The notes beneath the pieces were generated by a model, which worked only from the letters and a program-made list of their open reading frames with translations, had not been told where the DNA came from and made no database searches. This document shows positions 8,523 through 16,861 of a stretch of 64,000 bases of DNA, one piece after another; the first letter of the stretch is position 1, and each line of letters begins with the position of its first letter. The translations under genes were made by a program, and so were the position numbers. Source of the stretch: JASEJA01 sp038872535 (GTDB lineage Archaea; Thermoproteota; Bathyarchaeia; Bathyarchaeales; Bathycorpusculaceae); assembly GCA_038872535.1 (NCBI GenBank), contig JAVZJY010000001.1, positions 44,468-108,467 on the forward strand, in the 5' to 3' direction.

Positions 8523-8623
8523 AGTGCCACATTTTCAAAAAAGTTTCATATCAAGATAACTGTTTTATCCATATTTTATGTTGCCGACTAACTAACAACC
8601 ATTTTATCGTATAAAGTGTTCAT

Positions 8624-8998
8624 CTACAACCCAAGAATCCTAAAAGCAAAATACAAAGCCACATAAACCACTGTGGAAATCCCAAAAATCATGGCGATTA
8701 TTTTTGGAGAAACGGAAATAAAAGGAGTCTCTTCACCTTTAGGCTGTATCTCATACTCCTTAATTCCATGAGTTTCAGCGTCAACTTTAACCAATGCTAT
8801 AAACTTTTTCAATTCAACCTCAACAGTGTATATTCCTTCTTCTAATGAAACCCTCTTGGGCTTTAGGTTTCCCTTATTTCCAATTCTTTTTAGAAATCCA
8901 GTAGCAATGGCTGTTACGGTTTCAGCGTTTAACTCTCTTGTCTGAGGAGTGGTTGATGTAAGGGCGCCTGGGGCTTTTCTCTGAAGAGATGCCGACAA
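8624..8998 (-). CDS. Tail-anchored protein with PepSY-like soluble domain, uncharacterised
   Basis: 124 residues: a soluble N-terminal part (ELNAETVTAIATGFLKRIGN, then YTVEVELKKFIALVKVDAETHGIKEYEI) and one C-terminal hydrophobic helix (residues about 99-120, IIAMIFGISTVVYVALYFAF). The strand-helix order of the soluble part recalls PepSY-type domains, weakly. The single C-terminal helix suggests a tail anchor. It may be co-directional with the zinc-ribbon gene at 9076, 77 nt away. Confidence 0.6.
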   Translation of the reverse strand: MSASLQRKAPGALTSTTPQTRELNAETVTAIATGFLKRIGNKGNLKPKRVSLEEGIYTVEVELKKFIALVKVDAETHGIKEYEIQPKGEETPFISVSPKIIAMIFGISTVVYVALYFAFRILGL

Positions 8999-9075
8999 TC
9001 ATGTTGTCTCCTATCTAACTTTATACGAAGCCATTAGGTGTTTAAAAGGGCATGTGTGTATCATCGTTAACCAAC

Positions 9076-9453
9076 CTAACCAGTCACATTTTTTAGCATA
9101 CATTGGACTATGTTTTCGCACATCATACATTCTTCAGGGATTTTCTCTTTAGTTTTACGTTGACTGAGATATCCAAAATGGTGAGGACATTCTTGTTTCT
9201 TCGGCACTTGTAATGTTTCTTTCCCTTTTTGAACATTTACCTCTTGAACTTTAACGTCTACTTCAACCTGTGGTTTAGGATTTGTTTCAGTTATGGCAGC
9301 TTTTTCCTCCACTGCGATTTCGGTTAAGCAGTAGGGGCATGCATCATAAATTCCTGCGTGTCTTGCGTTTAAATTTTCAACTTTGATGGGTGCCGTGAAC
9401 ACTTTTCCGCATGATGGGTTTGGGCAAGTATAGCTTTGATTCTTCATTGGCAC
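9076..9453 (-). CDS. Zinc-ribbon protein, uncharacterised
   Basis: 125 residues with an N-terminal zinc-binding pattern (YTCPNPSCGKVF, then ACPYCLTEIAVEE), an acidic linker, and a second Cys/His cluster at the C-terminus (QECPHHFGYLSQR, then IPEECMMCENIVQCML). Two metal sites are likely. Start taken at ATG 9453; ATG 9447 is as good. Function unknown; nucleic-acid or protein binding is possible. Confidence 0.6.
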   Translation of the reverse strand: MPMKNQSYTCPNPSCGKVFTAPIKVENLNARHAGIYDACPYCLTEIAVEEKAAITETNPKPQVEVDVKVQEVNVQKGKETLQVPKKQECPHHFGYLSQRKTKEKIPEECMMCENIVQCMLKNVTG

Positions 9454-9720
9454 ATCTTTATTTTTTGTGATTATTGACCCTCCTTTAAAATAGAATCGGA
9501 TTCCGAGTTTATAGTGTTAATGAATCCAGAATTAATATCATAGATATCTGCTAACAGTCAAATTGAAACTTATGAAGAAGCACCATTCATGTTTGACCTT
9601 TAAGCCTAAACAATGGCATTATAAAGTTTAATAGGTTTCCAGCAATGCTTACAGAAAATTCATATTTTAAATTCATAATTGTTTTTAATTTTTCAAATTC
9701 TAACATTCGCCATATTAAAG

Positions 9721-9918
9721 GTGAAAAATGTGTATATAGTATGGATAAAAATTGACGAAACCTTGCCAAAGATTGAGTTAAAAGGAGAATATCAAACAAG
9801 AAGTGAAGCAAAAAAAGCAGCACAACAACTCTTAAGCGACATAAAAGTTGAAATTGTAAATGTTTCAGAAAAGCGAGGTTCCATAAAAGCGTTGGCAACA
9901 GCCAAGGCTATGCAATAA
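9721..9918 (+). CDS. Small conserved-looking protein, 65 residues
   Basis: From GTG 9721: MKNVYIVWIKIDETLPKIEL followed by KGEYQTRSEAKKAAQQLLSD. The beta-alpha pattern and the balanced composition suggest a folded small protein rather than a chance frame. The frame is open upstream to 9679, but the upstream residues are hydrophobic and unlikely. No family recognised. The 267 nt between this gene and the zinc-ribbon gene (9454-9720) are AT-rich and show no other gene. Confidence 0.45.
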   Translation: MKNVYIVWIKIDETLPKIELKGEYQTRSEAKKAAQQLLSDIKVEIVNVSEKRGSIKALATAKAMQ

Positions 9919-9972
9919 TTGCCAATTTTCAGCTAATTTTTGCCAAAGCTTGCTTTGTTACGTAATCTTTTA

Positions 9973-12690
9973 TTAGTTTTCCTTGTTTAATTGCCCCTTA
10001 GCACTAATCTTTCTAGGCGGTATTAGAACTTGTTCTAGGCGGTAGCCGTACCTTTTGTAAAACCAACTTTTAACAATTTCAGCTAAAGCTAGGTAGGCGC
10101 TGAGTATAGCCGCTAATGCAATGAAGAAGGTTTGCGGAGACTTTACAAATTCAAAAATTGTCCCTAGTGGCGTATAGGGCAATATTAATGCGAAGGTTAT
10201 TATTGCTATACTGCTTAGAATCAAGAGTCTGCTTGGTTTGCTTTTCCAGAAGGGCGACTTTTTGGTTCTAATAACAAAAATTACCAACGTTTGAGAAGCT
10301 AAGGATTCAAGGAACCAAGCAGTTTGGAACAACGGTTCAGTGGCGTTAAAAATGAAAAGCATTATAAAGAATGTTAAGAAATCGAAAATGGAGCTTACAG
10401 GTCCCAAGCACACCATAAACAGTCTGATGAAATGTATATCCCACCTCTTCGGTTTCTCAATATACTCTTGATCAACCTCATCCATAGGTATTGTTGACTG
10501 AGACAAGTCGTAGAGGAGGTTGTTGAGTAATATCTGTGTCGGACGCATAGGCAGAAACGGCAAGAATAGGGACGCTCCGGCCATGCTGAACATGTTTCCA
10601 AAGTTTGAACTCACACCCATCATAATATACTTCATAGTGTTGCCGAAGGTTTTTCTACCCTCCAAAACCCCGTCGTGAAGTACCGTCAAATCAGTTCGCA
10701 AGAGTATAATGTCAGCTGACTCCTTTGCAACGTCAACAGCATTATCTACTGATATGCCGACATCCGCACTTCTCATCGGTGGCGCATCGTTTATTCCATC
10801 TCCTAAAAACCCTACCACATGGCCGTTATTCTTTAAAGCGTGTATTATACGGTCTTTTTGGGCTGGAGTGACCCTGCAGAAGACATTGCCCTCTTCAACA
10901 ACCCTTGCAAGAGCCTCATTGTCCATTTGAGCAATTTCATTTCCAGTAACTATCCCTTTAATCTCAAAGCCTAAATATTCACAAACTTTTCGGGTTACCA
11001 GTTCATTGTCACCCGTAAGGATTTTCAGTTCGACGCCAGCGTTTTTCAACAGCTGCAGAGAATCCTTGGCTGTTTCTTTGGGAGGATCCAAGAAGGCGAT
11101 AAAGCCTAAAAATACCATGTCAAATTCGTCGTTGACGGAATAAACAGCCTTTTCTTCTCTTAGGCGTTTGTAGGCAACACCTAAAACTCTAAAACCTTCA
11201 GTGCTTAACTCAATGTATTTCTGCTCAATTTTTCTGCGCACTTCCTCGGTTATATCGGCAATAGCATTCTCAACTTCGTAATAAGAGCAGATTTTAGCGA
11301 TTTCTTCTGGGGCGCCTTTAGTAATCATAAATCGTTGATTTTGGTATTCAACTACTATGGATAGGCGTTTTCGTACGAAATCAAATGGCACCTCATCAAT
11401 TTTTCCGTATTCCTTCACATCTACGTCTCTAAACTTTAGCACTGCCTCGTCAAGGGGACTCCTCAATCCTGTTTGAAAATAACTGTTTAGATACGAGTAT
11501 AGTATCACTTTCTCGCTTTCATCTCCATTGATGTCCACGTGAAGGACAAGCTTTATTCTGTTCTCGGTCAGCGTTCCAGTTTTATCTGTGCATAAGACAT
11601 CCATGCTGCCAAAATTTTGTATGGAGGCTAAACGCTTTACAATGACACTTTTCTTAGACATGGCAATAGCGCCTTTAGAAAGATTAACCGAGATTATCAT
11701 CGGTAAAAGTTCAGGTGTTAAGCCTACAGCCAAAGCCACTGCAAAAAGAAGCGAGTCAAGCACACTACGCATGTAAAGGGCGTTTATGAAAAAAACAAAC
11801 AGAACAAGCAAAAGGGTAACTTGCATTATCATATAACCAAAACTTCTAATTCCCCTTTGAAATTCTGTTTCTGGCTCCCTTGATACAAGCCTCTTCGCAA
11901 TTTTTCCAAACTCTGTAAGGCTTCCAGTTTTCACCACAACGGCAGTTGCTGTTCCACTTACAACAGATGTCCCCATGAAAAGATAGTTACTCCACTCAGT
12001 GATTGCAGACTCATATGATTTTAATGGAGCAGCTGTCTTTTCAACAGGAAACGATTCGCCAGTCAACATGGACTGGTTTACGAACAAATCCTTTGCACTA
12101 ATTACCCTAGCATCCGCGGGCACTATGTCGCCTGCTGAAAGGGATATTATGTCGCCCGGAACTATCTCTGAAAGCTTAACCTCACGTTTAACGCCGTCCC
12201 TCACCGTGGTTGCTGTGGTTGCCACCCTCTGTTTCAACATTTCAGCAGCACTTTCAGCCCTAAACTCTTGATAGAAATCTAAAACGACACTTAACATTAC
12301 TATTGAGAATATAATAATAGTGGTGATGACATCTCCAAAAAAGCCTGAAATCAATCCAGCAATTAAAAGGATAATTATTAAAGGACTCTTAAAATGAGAA
12401 AGAAAATCAACGATAACTATTCTTTTCTTTTTCTTAACAATTTCATTGTAACCATATATTCTTAGGCGTTCCTCAGCTTCTTCGGAAGAGAGCCCTAGCA
12501 AAGAAGTGTTTAAACGAGCAAGAAGCTCTTGATCCGGCAGAGTTAGAAATTCTTCTGTGCTCGGCAGAACCCAACTTGAAATCTCGTTCCCACCTAGTTT
12601 CTCTTGGTTTTGTCGCTTCATCATTTTCACCGCCCATTTCTCTTGAACCACCCTTATAGATGAACCAGCATACTCTACATCCCTCTGCAT
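9973..12690 (-). CDS. mgtA: P-type ATPase, Mg2+ import type (P3B, MgtA/MgtB)
   Basis: A 905-residue P-type ATPase. Visible are an N-terminal cytoplasmic region with a cation-ATPase-N motif (LLARLNTSLLGLSSEEAEERL), the actuator loop MLTGESFPVEKT, the phosphorylation site CTDKTGTLTENRI near residue 367, the hinge VGFLGDGINDAPPMRSADVG, and the membrane segment FSMAGASLFLPFLPMRPTQI typical of MgtA/MgtB. It would drive Mg2+ uptake at the cytoplasmic membrane. The start may be Met 24 (MKRQNQEKLGG) rather than ATG 12690. No leader or riboswitch is evident. Confidence 0.88.
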   Translation of the reverse strand: MQRDVEYAGSSIRVVQEKWAVKMMKRQNQEKLGGNEISSWVLPSTEEFLTLPDQELLARLNTSLLGLSSEEAEERLRIYGYNEIVKKKKRIVIVDFLSHFKSPLIIILLIAGLISGFFGDVITTIIIFSIVMLSVVLDFYQEFRAESAAEMLKQRVATTATTVRDGVKREVKLSEIVPGDIISLSAGDIVPADARVISAKDLFVNQSMLTGESFPVEKTAAPLKSYESAITEWSNYLFMGTSVVSGTATAVVVKTGSLTEFGKIAKRLVSREPETEFQRGIRSFGYMIMQVTLLLVLFVFFINALYMRSVLDSLLFAVALAVGLTPELLPMIISVNLSKGAIAMSKKSVIVKRLASIQNFGSMDVLCTDKTGTLTENRIKLVLHVDINGDESEKVILYSYLNSYFQTGLRSPLDEAVLKFRDVDVKEYGKIDEVPFDFVRKRLSIVVEYQNQRFMITKGAPEEIAKICSYYEVENAIADITEEVRRKIEQKYIELSTEGFRVLGVAYKRLREEKAVYSVNDEFDMVFLGFIAFLDPPKETAKDSLQLLKNAGVELKILTGDNELVTRKVCEYLGFEIKGIVTGNEIAQMDNEALARVVEEGNVFCRVTPAQKDRIIHALKNNGHVVGFLGDGINDAPPMRSADVGISVDNAVDVAKESADIILLRTDLTVLHDGVLEGRKTFGNTMKYIMMGVSSNFGNMFSMAGASLFLPFLPMRPTQILLNNLLYDLSQSTIPMDEVDQEYIEKPKRWDIHFIRLFMVCLGPVSSIFDFLTFFIMLFIFNATEPLFQTAWFLESLASQTLVIFVIRTKKSPFWKSKPSRLLILSSIAIITFALILPYTPLGTIFEFVKSPQTFFIALAAILSAYLALAEIVKSWFYKRYGYRLEQVLIPPRKISAKGQLNKEN

Positions 12691-12791
12691 TCTTAAAATC
12701 GTTTCTATAAATCATTTAGCATTAATCTTGCATAGTTATTTTTGATTGAAAAACCAAAAAGAGAAACTGGCAATTCAACATAACCATTAAA

Positions 12792-12813
12792 CATAAGCGC
12801 CGGGGAAGGGATT
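12792..12813 (-). repeat. Copy of the tRNA-Ser 3' end (att-like direct repeat, distal)
   Basis: 22 nt identical to 14203-14224. On minus they read AATCCCTTCCCCGGCGCTTA plus TG: the 3' half of the T stem, the acceptor 3' strand, the discriminator and 6 nt of downstream flank. No other part of a tRNA is present, so this is a fragment, not a gene. It is in the same orientation as the tRNA, 1411 nt from the tRNA copy. Confidence 0.8.
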
Positions 12814-12924
12814 TCAACATCAATTTACCAGTAAACGATGATCTGCATTTAACAATTCGCACATGTTAGATGCTCTTCCAATAAACAAATTGTTAGATAC
12901 CAAGTATTCCCTTCATTTTTGCTA

Positions 12925-13941
12925 TCATTGTTTAGATGGGACTTCAAATAAGTTTTTGCACGGAGGGCTAAAAGCTTCAACTTTATTCTTGCGACGCGCA
13001 AAAGGCGCGACTCTTTTTGCAACTTTAAACATTCTAAGCCATTCCGTATCAGATAAAAACAATCCTGCGTATGCTCCGGAGTTGCAAGCTATTCCACATC
13101 TTTCGCATATGGGTTTGATTCCATTCTCGTCTGTGTTAGATATAACGCAAGATTGTTTTGTTTTGCCGCTGCTATCCAAATTTACAAAAAGCCAGTTTGG
13201 GCAAGTTGCAGTCCATTTTCCATCTCTGAATAGGTTCAGTTGCTTCGATGTGTTAGCAATAAAATCCGGATATTTTTCTTTTATTTTTAGTAACTTATCA
13301 ATGGTGTCGTTTCTCAGCTTTCCGTACGGCAGCCACAATTTATCATCATAAGAAAAAGGTGTATGAAATTGAAATGTGAAAGCTCTGGCGAAACTGTACC
13401 ATTCATTGACAACATCCTCGACGCATCCATAGTTTAAACTGTTTATCGTCATGTTAATGACCACATTCACTTCTGGATGGTCAAGAACGTTTTGTTTCAC
13501 CTTCCTATATATTCCTACGCCTCTAATTGCGTCGTGAATACTTTCTATTCCATCTATTGAAATGAAATATCCTGCACCAAAATCGACCAATGGCAACGTT
13601 CCATTTGTCACTATAGTGACATAGCGCCATTTCATCTCACTTATAATGGCCTCAATAACATCTGGTCTAAGAAGTGGTTCGCCGCCTGTTAAACTAATGG
13701 ATATTACATCGTTTTCTATGAATTTTTCTCTTACGACATTTCTCCATTCATCAGCACTTAATTCTTTGCGCGGCGTCCTGTTCAGCCACCAGTAGCAATG
13801 TTTACATTTTAGATTGCAAAAATTTGTAATGTCGGCAGAACCAAATATGGGCAATTTTTTCTTTAAATATTTTATTTGAATTATTTTAGAAGCAACTTTT
13901 GTAACGCCAACTAGTTTTTTCAAATCGAAAGACCCGCACAT
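12925..13941 (-). CDS. Radical SAM enzyme with C-terminal SPASM-like cysteine cluster
   Basis: 338 residues. The radical SAM 4Fe-4S motif CNLKCKHCY is at residues 42-50, followed by the SAM-binding GGEP (SLTGGEPLLRP near residue 87). A C-terminal cysteine set (TCPNW, QSCVI, CERCGIACNSG) could hold an auxiliary cluster as in SPASM or HpnH-like enzymes. The substrate is unknown: peptide modification, cofactor or lipid chemistry are all open. It follows a 37-residue basic peptide gene by 67 nt on the same strand, and both lie between the two tRNA-derived repeats. Confidence 0.75.
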   Translation of the reverse strand: MCGSFDLKKLVGVTKVASKIIQIKYLKKKLPIFGSADITNFCNLKCKHCYWWLNRTPRKELSADEWRNVVREKFIENDVISISLTGGEPLLRPDVIEAIISEMKWRYVTIVTNGTLPLVDFGAGYFISIDGIESIHDAIRGVGIYRKVKQNVLDHPEVNVVINMTINSLNYGCVEDVVNEWYSFARAFTFQFHTPFSYDDKLWLPYGKLRNDTIDKLLKIKEKYPDFIANTSKQLNLFRDGKWTATCPNWLFVNLDSSGKTKQSCVISNTDENGIKPICERCGIACNSGAYAGLFLSDTEWLRMFKVAKRVAPFARRKNKVEAFSPPCKNLFEVPSKQ

Positions 13942-14008
13942 GACTAATTATTTACTTTATTGTCCTTTTCATTTTAGAATTTCTGGTAAAATGTTTCAAG
14001 AATGATAT

Positions 14009-14122
14009 TTACCTTCTCTTCTGCTTCTTTCCACCACGAGCTCTCCTAGTTTGATGCCCCCTCGCTTTGTCACGACGAGCGCTCTCTTTGGCCTTTCTAC
14101 GAGAATCCTGTTCTCTACCCAT
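14009..14122 (-). CDS. 37-residue highly basic peptide
   Basis: An ORF from ATG 14122 to TAA 14009, MGREQDSRRKAKESARRDKA then RGHQTRRARGGKKQKRR. Almost half the residues are Arg or Lys, and there is no Cys or hydrophobic core. GTGAGG lies 4 nt before the ATG, and an in-frame TGA upstream fixes the start. It lies between the tRNA-Ser gene and the radical SAM gene. Options are a ribosome- or nucleic-acid-binding basic peptide, or (less likely) a substrate of the radical SAM enzyme. Not recognised. Confidence 0.5.
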   Translation of the reverse strand: MGREQDSRRKAKESARRDKARGHQTRRARGGKKQKRR

Positions 14123-14202
14123 GTTCCCTCACGTCATCTCTCTCAAAATATCAATAGCATCCTTTCCAAAAAACCTTCTGTTAAAATAGATTAATGGTTT
14201 GT

Positions 14203-14224
14203 CATAAGCGCCGGGGAAGGGATT
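14203..14224 (-). repeat. Proximal 22-bp repeat at the tRNA-Ser 3' end
   Basis: Overlaps the last 16 nt of tRNA-Ser and 6 nt beyond it, and is identical to 12792-12813. Tyrosine-recombinase elements usually integrate in this part of tRNA genes and leave direct repeats of this kind. Confidence 0.8.
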
Positions 14225-14328
14225 CGAACCCTTGCGAGCCTGAAGGCTCACTGGCTTACCTGTTTTTATCCAGCCCTTCTTTCAATTTGATCTCGAGGCC
14301 AGCGCGTTAACCGCTCCGCCACCCCGGC
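14209..14328 (-). tRNA. tRNA-Ser(CGA) with a 35-nt intron
   Basis: A class II tRNA. The acceptor GCCGGGG (14328-14322) pairs with CCCCGGC (14216-14210), and the discriminator G is at 14209. The anticodon stem CTGGC/GCCAG encloses a loop C-T-CGA-G-A with anticodon CGA at 14295-14293, reading UCG. The variable arm is GAGCC-TTCA-GGCTC and the T arm AAGGG-TTCGAAT-CCCTT. The extra 35 nt at 14291-14257 sit at the canonical 37/38 position and would be removed by the tRNA splicing endonuclease. No CCA is encoded. Confidence 0.92.
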
Positions 14329-14364
14329 GAAAGGAATTAGTTGTCTGTCTTCTAAAAAGGGTTT

Positions 14365-15189
14365 TCATTGGGTTAATAACGAAGGGAAAAGCCACTGTTT
14401 CTTCTTTTCGTGTTTTTTCTTGTCCCATTCATATATTATTTTTGTTGCTTCGTTTGCAATTTTTATGGCGTTTTCTTCGCCAGCTTCTGGCTCAAATTTG
14501 TTTGTGCATCTGTTAGCGTAAACAGCGCATATGGAGCCTGCTCTTAATCCGTAAAGATTTGCTAGAGTGTACAGTGTGGCTGTTTCCATTTCAAAGTTTA
14601 AAACTTTCGCCTTCTGTAAAGTTGAAAGCAAGTTTTCCATGTGTGGTGGATAATCCTTTATTGTTGTGCGGCTTTGTCCGGCGTAAAAGTCTGCTGTTGT
14701 CGCAGTTACGCCTATGTGATAATTGCTTATGCCAAGGCTTTCAGCAGCCTCAATTAAAGCCAGCAAAACTTCGTAGTGGGCAACCGCAGGATACTCGGGC
14801 ATGATGTAACAGTTGCTTGTATAATCCAAGCGTACAGCAGCTGAAGAAATAATCACGTCACCACAATTAATGTTTTCTTGTATGGCGCCAGTACTGCCCA
14901 CACGAATAAAAGTATGCACACCTATACGTGAAGCTTCATTGACAACAATAGACATACAAGCCGGACCAATACCGCTTGAAAGGGCAGAAAGTGGGACGCC
15001 TTTATATTTGCCTGCGAAACTTCGGAACTCGCGGTGCCAAGAAACTTCTTTGGCAGAATCCCAATAAGAGACGATTTTTGGAACTCGTTCTGGGTCGCCG
15101 GGCACAAGCAAATATTCAGATAAGTCGCCTTTTTCACATTTGATATGATATTGCTTGCCAGAAAACATTGAGTGCATCTCACTCACCAT
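14365..15189 (-). CDS. udp: Uridine phosphorylase (NP-I family nucleoside phosphorylase)
   Basis: 274 residues with the phosphate-binding LLVPGDPERVPKI near residues 26-38, RVGSTGAIQENINCGDVIIS near 96-115, and the purine/pyrimidine and ribose site LNFEMETATLYTLANLYGLRAG near 194. The QSRTT segment (AGQSRTTIKDYPP near 169) has the Gln/Arg pair that selects uracil in Udp enzymes. It breaks uridine to uracil and ribose 1-phosphate in pyrimidine salvage. It starts 7 nt after the stop of the AbrB-PhoU gene, so the two are likely cotranscribed. Confidence 0.85.
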   Translation of the reverse strand: MVSEMHSMFSGKQYHIKCEKGDLSEYLLVPGDPERVPKIVSYWDSAKEVSWHREFRSFAGKYKGVPLSALSSGIGPACMSIVVNEASRIGVHTFIRVGSTGAIQENINCGDVIISSAAVRLDYTSNCYIMPEYPAVAHYEVLLALIEAAESLGISNYHIGVTATTADFYAGQSRTTIKDYPPHMENLLSTLQKAKVLNFEMETATLYTLANLYGLRAGSICAVYANRCTNKFEPEAGEENAIKIANEATKIIYEWDKKKHEKKKQWLFPSLLTQ

Positions 15190-15196
15190 GATGAAA

Positions 15197-16180
15197 TTAA
15201 TCCTTTTTTGGCATCACCAAATCCGCTATGTCGACACTGTGCTCATAAATCTGCCTTAACATTGAAGCCACAGCAAGTATATTGGGCATAATATCAAGAG
15301 GTTGCTCCTTGGCAACCTTTTCTATGCTGGCAAATATTTTTTCAACTTTCTCCCTAACACCACGCACATTCTCAGCTAAACCCACATCACCTGTCAGAAA
15401 AGCCTTCAAAGCATCCTCATGAGCTTGGAAACAAGCAAGGTGAAGCTCAACTAAAGTTTTCTTAAAGTTTTCAGCTAACGTTTTTCCTTTTAACTCATTT
15501 GCTTTTAATGCCATCCGAACACATTCATCACCGATGGCTTCCACCAAACTTGCCACAAGACGATAGTCTAAGCATTCGATGGGGCGAACACCAAGTTTCT
15601 CGCTTAGACTTGGGTTTTGAATTATAGTGCGGAGAATACGAACCAAAAGGAAATACAACCTGTTAACCTCGTCGTCGCGGGCTATAACACCCTTTGCTAA
15701 ATGCAAGTCTCCATCAACCAAGGCGTTAACAACATCACGGTGCATGCCAGCAGCAATAGTGTAGCCTCTTCGAAGAATTTTTTCAGGTGGAAAACCAGAG
15801 GGCTCCAGCAAGCATTGCAAAACTATGCGGGAATAGTTTTCCTCAACAATTTCTAATCCAATAAGTCGACTGACAGCATTCTTAACTATGTCACGAACCT
15901 CAAAGCTAATACGCTCTTTAGCTTCAATGGTGATAATGTCGAACCCCAGTAGATACTTAGCTATAATTTCACGATTCAGATAAGGGCTAGGCCCCAAAGT
16001 AACCGTGCGCGGAGAAAACTCAGCCCCATATTCGGGATCTATCAGAAGTTTGCCTTCGCTGGTTTCACTGACAGCAACCACAGAGCCTGGTTTAAAGCCA
16101 TGGCGTTCAGCCCAACGTTTGGGTAAACAAACGAAAAATGTGCCGCTTGGAGTGCGTTGAACTTTGCGTAACTCACTCAT
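15197..16180 (-). CDS. AbrB/SpoVT DNA-binding plus PhoU-domain regulator
   Basis: From ATG 16180, 327 residues: an N-terminal swapped-hairpin AbrB domain (MSELRKVQRTPSGTFFVCLP, then KRWAERHGFKPGSVVAV) followed by helical PhoU-like repeats (about residues 110-327). This two-domain form is widespread in archaea and is linked to phosphate sensing and transcription control. The frame continues to 16252, but a TATA-like GTTTATATTA (about 16224) lies inside that extension, so ATG 16180 is preferred with a leader of about 16 nt. Confidence 0.8.
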   Translation of the reverse strand: MSELRKVQRTPSGTFFVCLPKRWAERHGFKPGSVVAVSETSEGKLLIDPEYGAEFSPRTVTLGPSPYLNREIIAKYLLGFDIITIEAKERISFEVRDIVKNAVSRLIGLEIVEENYSRIVLQCLLEPSGFPPEKILRRGYTIAAGMHRDVVNALVDGDLHLAKGVIARDDEVNRLYFLLVRILRTIIQNPSLSEKLGVRPIECLDYRLVASLVEAIGDECVRMALKANELKGKTLAENFKKTLVELHLACFQAHEDALKAFLTGDVGLAENVRGVREKVEKIFASIEKVAKEQPLDIMPNILAVASMLRQIYEHSVDIADLVMPKKD

Positions 16181-16279
16181 CTTAACCGCCAACAGTAAAG
16201 TTGCTTCGCATACAGTAATATAAACGCATCTAAATAAAAATTTAAAATACAAATGTAAGTGTGAGTGTTAGAATTGAAA

Positions 16280-16861
16280 ATGCTAATTATAATAGGTATA
16301 GACCTAGCCGGAAGCTCAAAAAATCCAACAGGGTGGGCGTTATGGAAGAATAAAACAGTAAAGACGAAAATAGTTTACACAAACAAGGAAATTATAGAGA
16401 GCGTTGTCACCAATAAACCCTCTATCATTGCGATAGACGCCCCCTTAAGGCTTCCAAAAAAGGGGATTTTAAGAAGCGCCGATAAAGAAATGATAAAGAG
16501 GGGGTATAGAGTTTTTCCGCCAACTCTTCCAGCAATGAAAAAACTGACATTGCGGGCTATGAAAATAAACAAGTTAATAGTGGAGAAGGGATACAAAACA
16601 ATAGAAGTGCATCCCACATCAACACGGAAAGCCTTGAACATGCCATTAAAAGATTGGGGAAAAATTCAAACACCCTTAAAAGATATAGGAGTAAAAGGAG
16701 ACATCGAAACACGCCGTTTAACACCTCACGAAATCGACGCCGTAACTGCAGCTCTAACAGCATACCTTCAAATACAAAACCAAACAGAATCCGTCGGAGA
16801 TGAAGAAGAAGGCTACATAATCGTCCCTAAAAAATTGGATTGGAGAAACCTCAAAATATGA
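16280..16861 (+). CDS. DUF429 family protein (RNase H-fold, predicted nuclease-like)
   Basis: About 193 residues: LIIIGIDLAGSSKNPTGWAL at the N-terminus, IIAIDAPLRLPKKG near residue 50, IEVHPTSTRKAL near 113, and a C-terminal HEIDAVTAALTAYL. The ordered Asp/Glu/His residues fit the RNase H-like fold predicted for DUF429; no biochemical role is established. ATG 16280 is chosen; an open frame reaches GTG 16265. The stop overlaps the PolD small-subunit start as ATGA (16858-16861), showing translational coupling to the replication gene. Confidence 0.75.
   Translation: MLIIIGIDLAGSSKNPTGWALWKNKTVKTKIVYTNKEIIESVVTNKPSIIAIDAPLRLPKKGILRSADKEMIKRGYRVFPPTLPAMKKLTLRAMKINKLIVEKGYKTIEVHPTSTRKALNMPLKDWGKIQTPLKDIGVKGDIETRRLTPHEIDAVTAALTAYLQIQNQTESVGDEEEGYIIVPKKLDWRNLKI

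Noticed and set aside
9454..9720. A regulatory RNA in the AT-rich gap
   Set aside because: No stable stem, C/D or H/ACA boxes, or terminator could be traced by eye.
12792..12813. A second tRNA gene at the copied segment
   Set aside because: Only the T-stem half and acceptor 3' strand are present; there is no anticodon or D arm.
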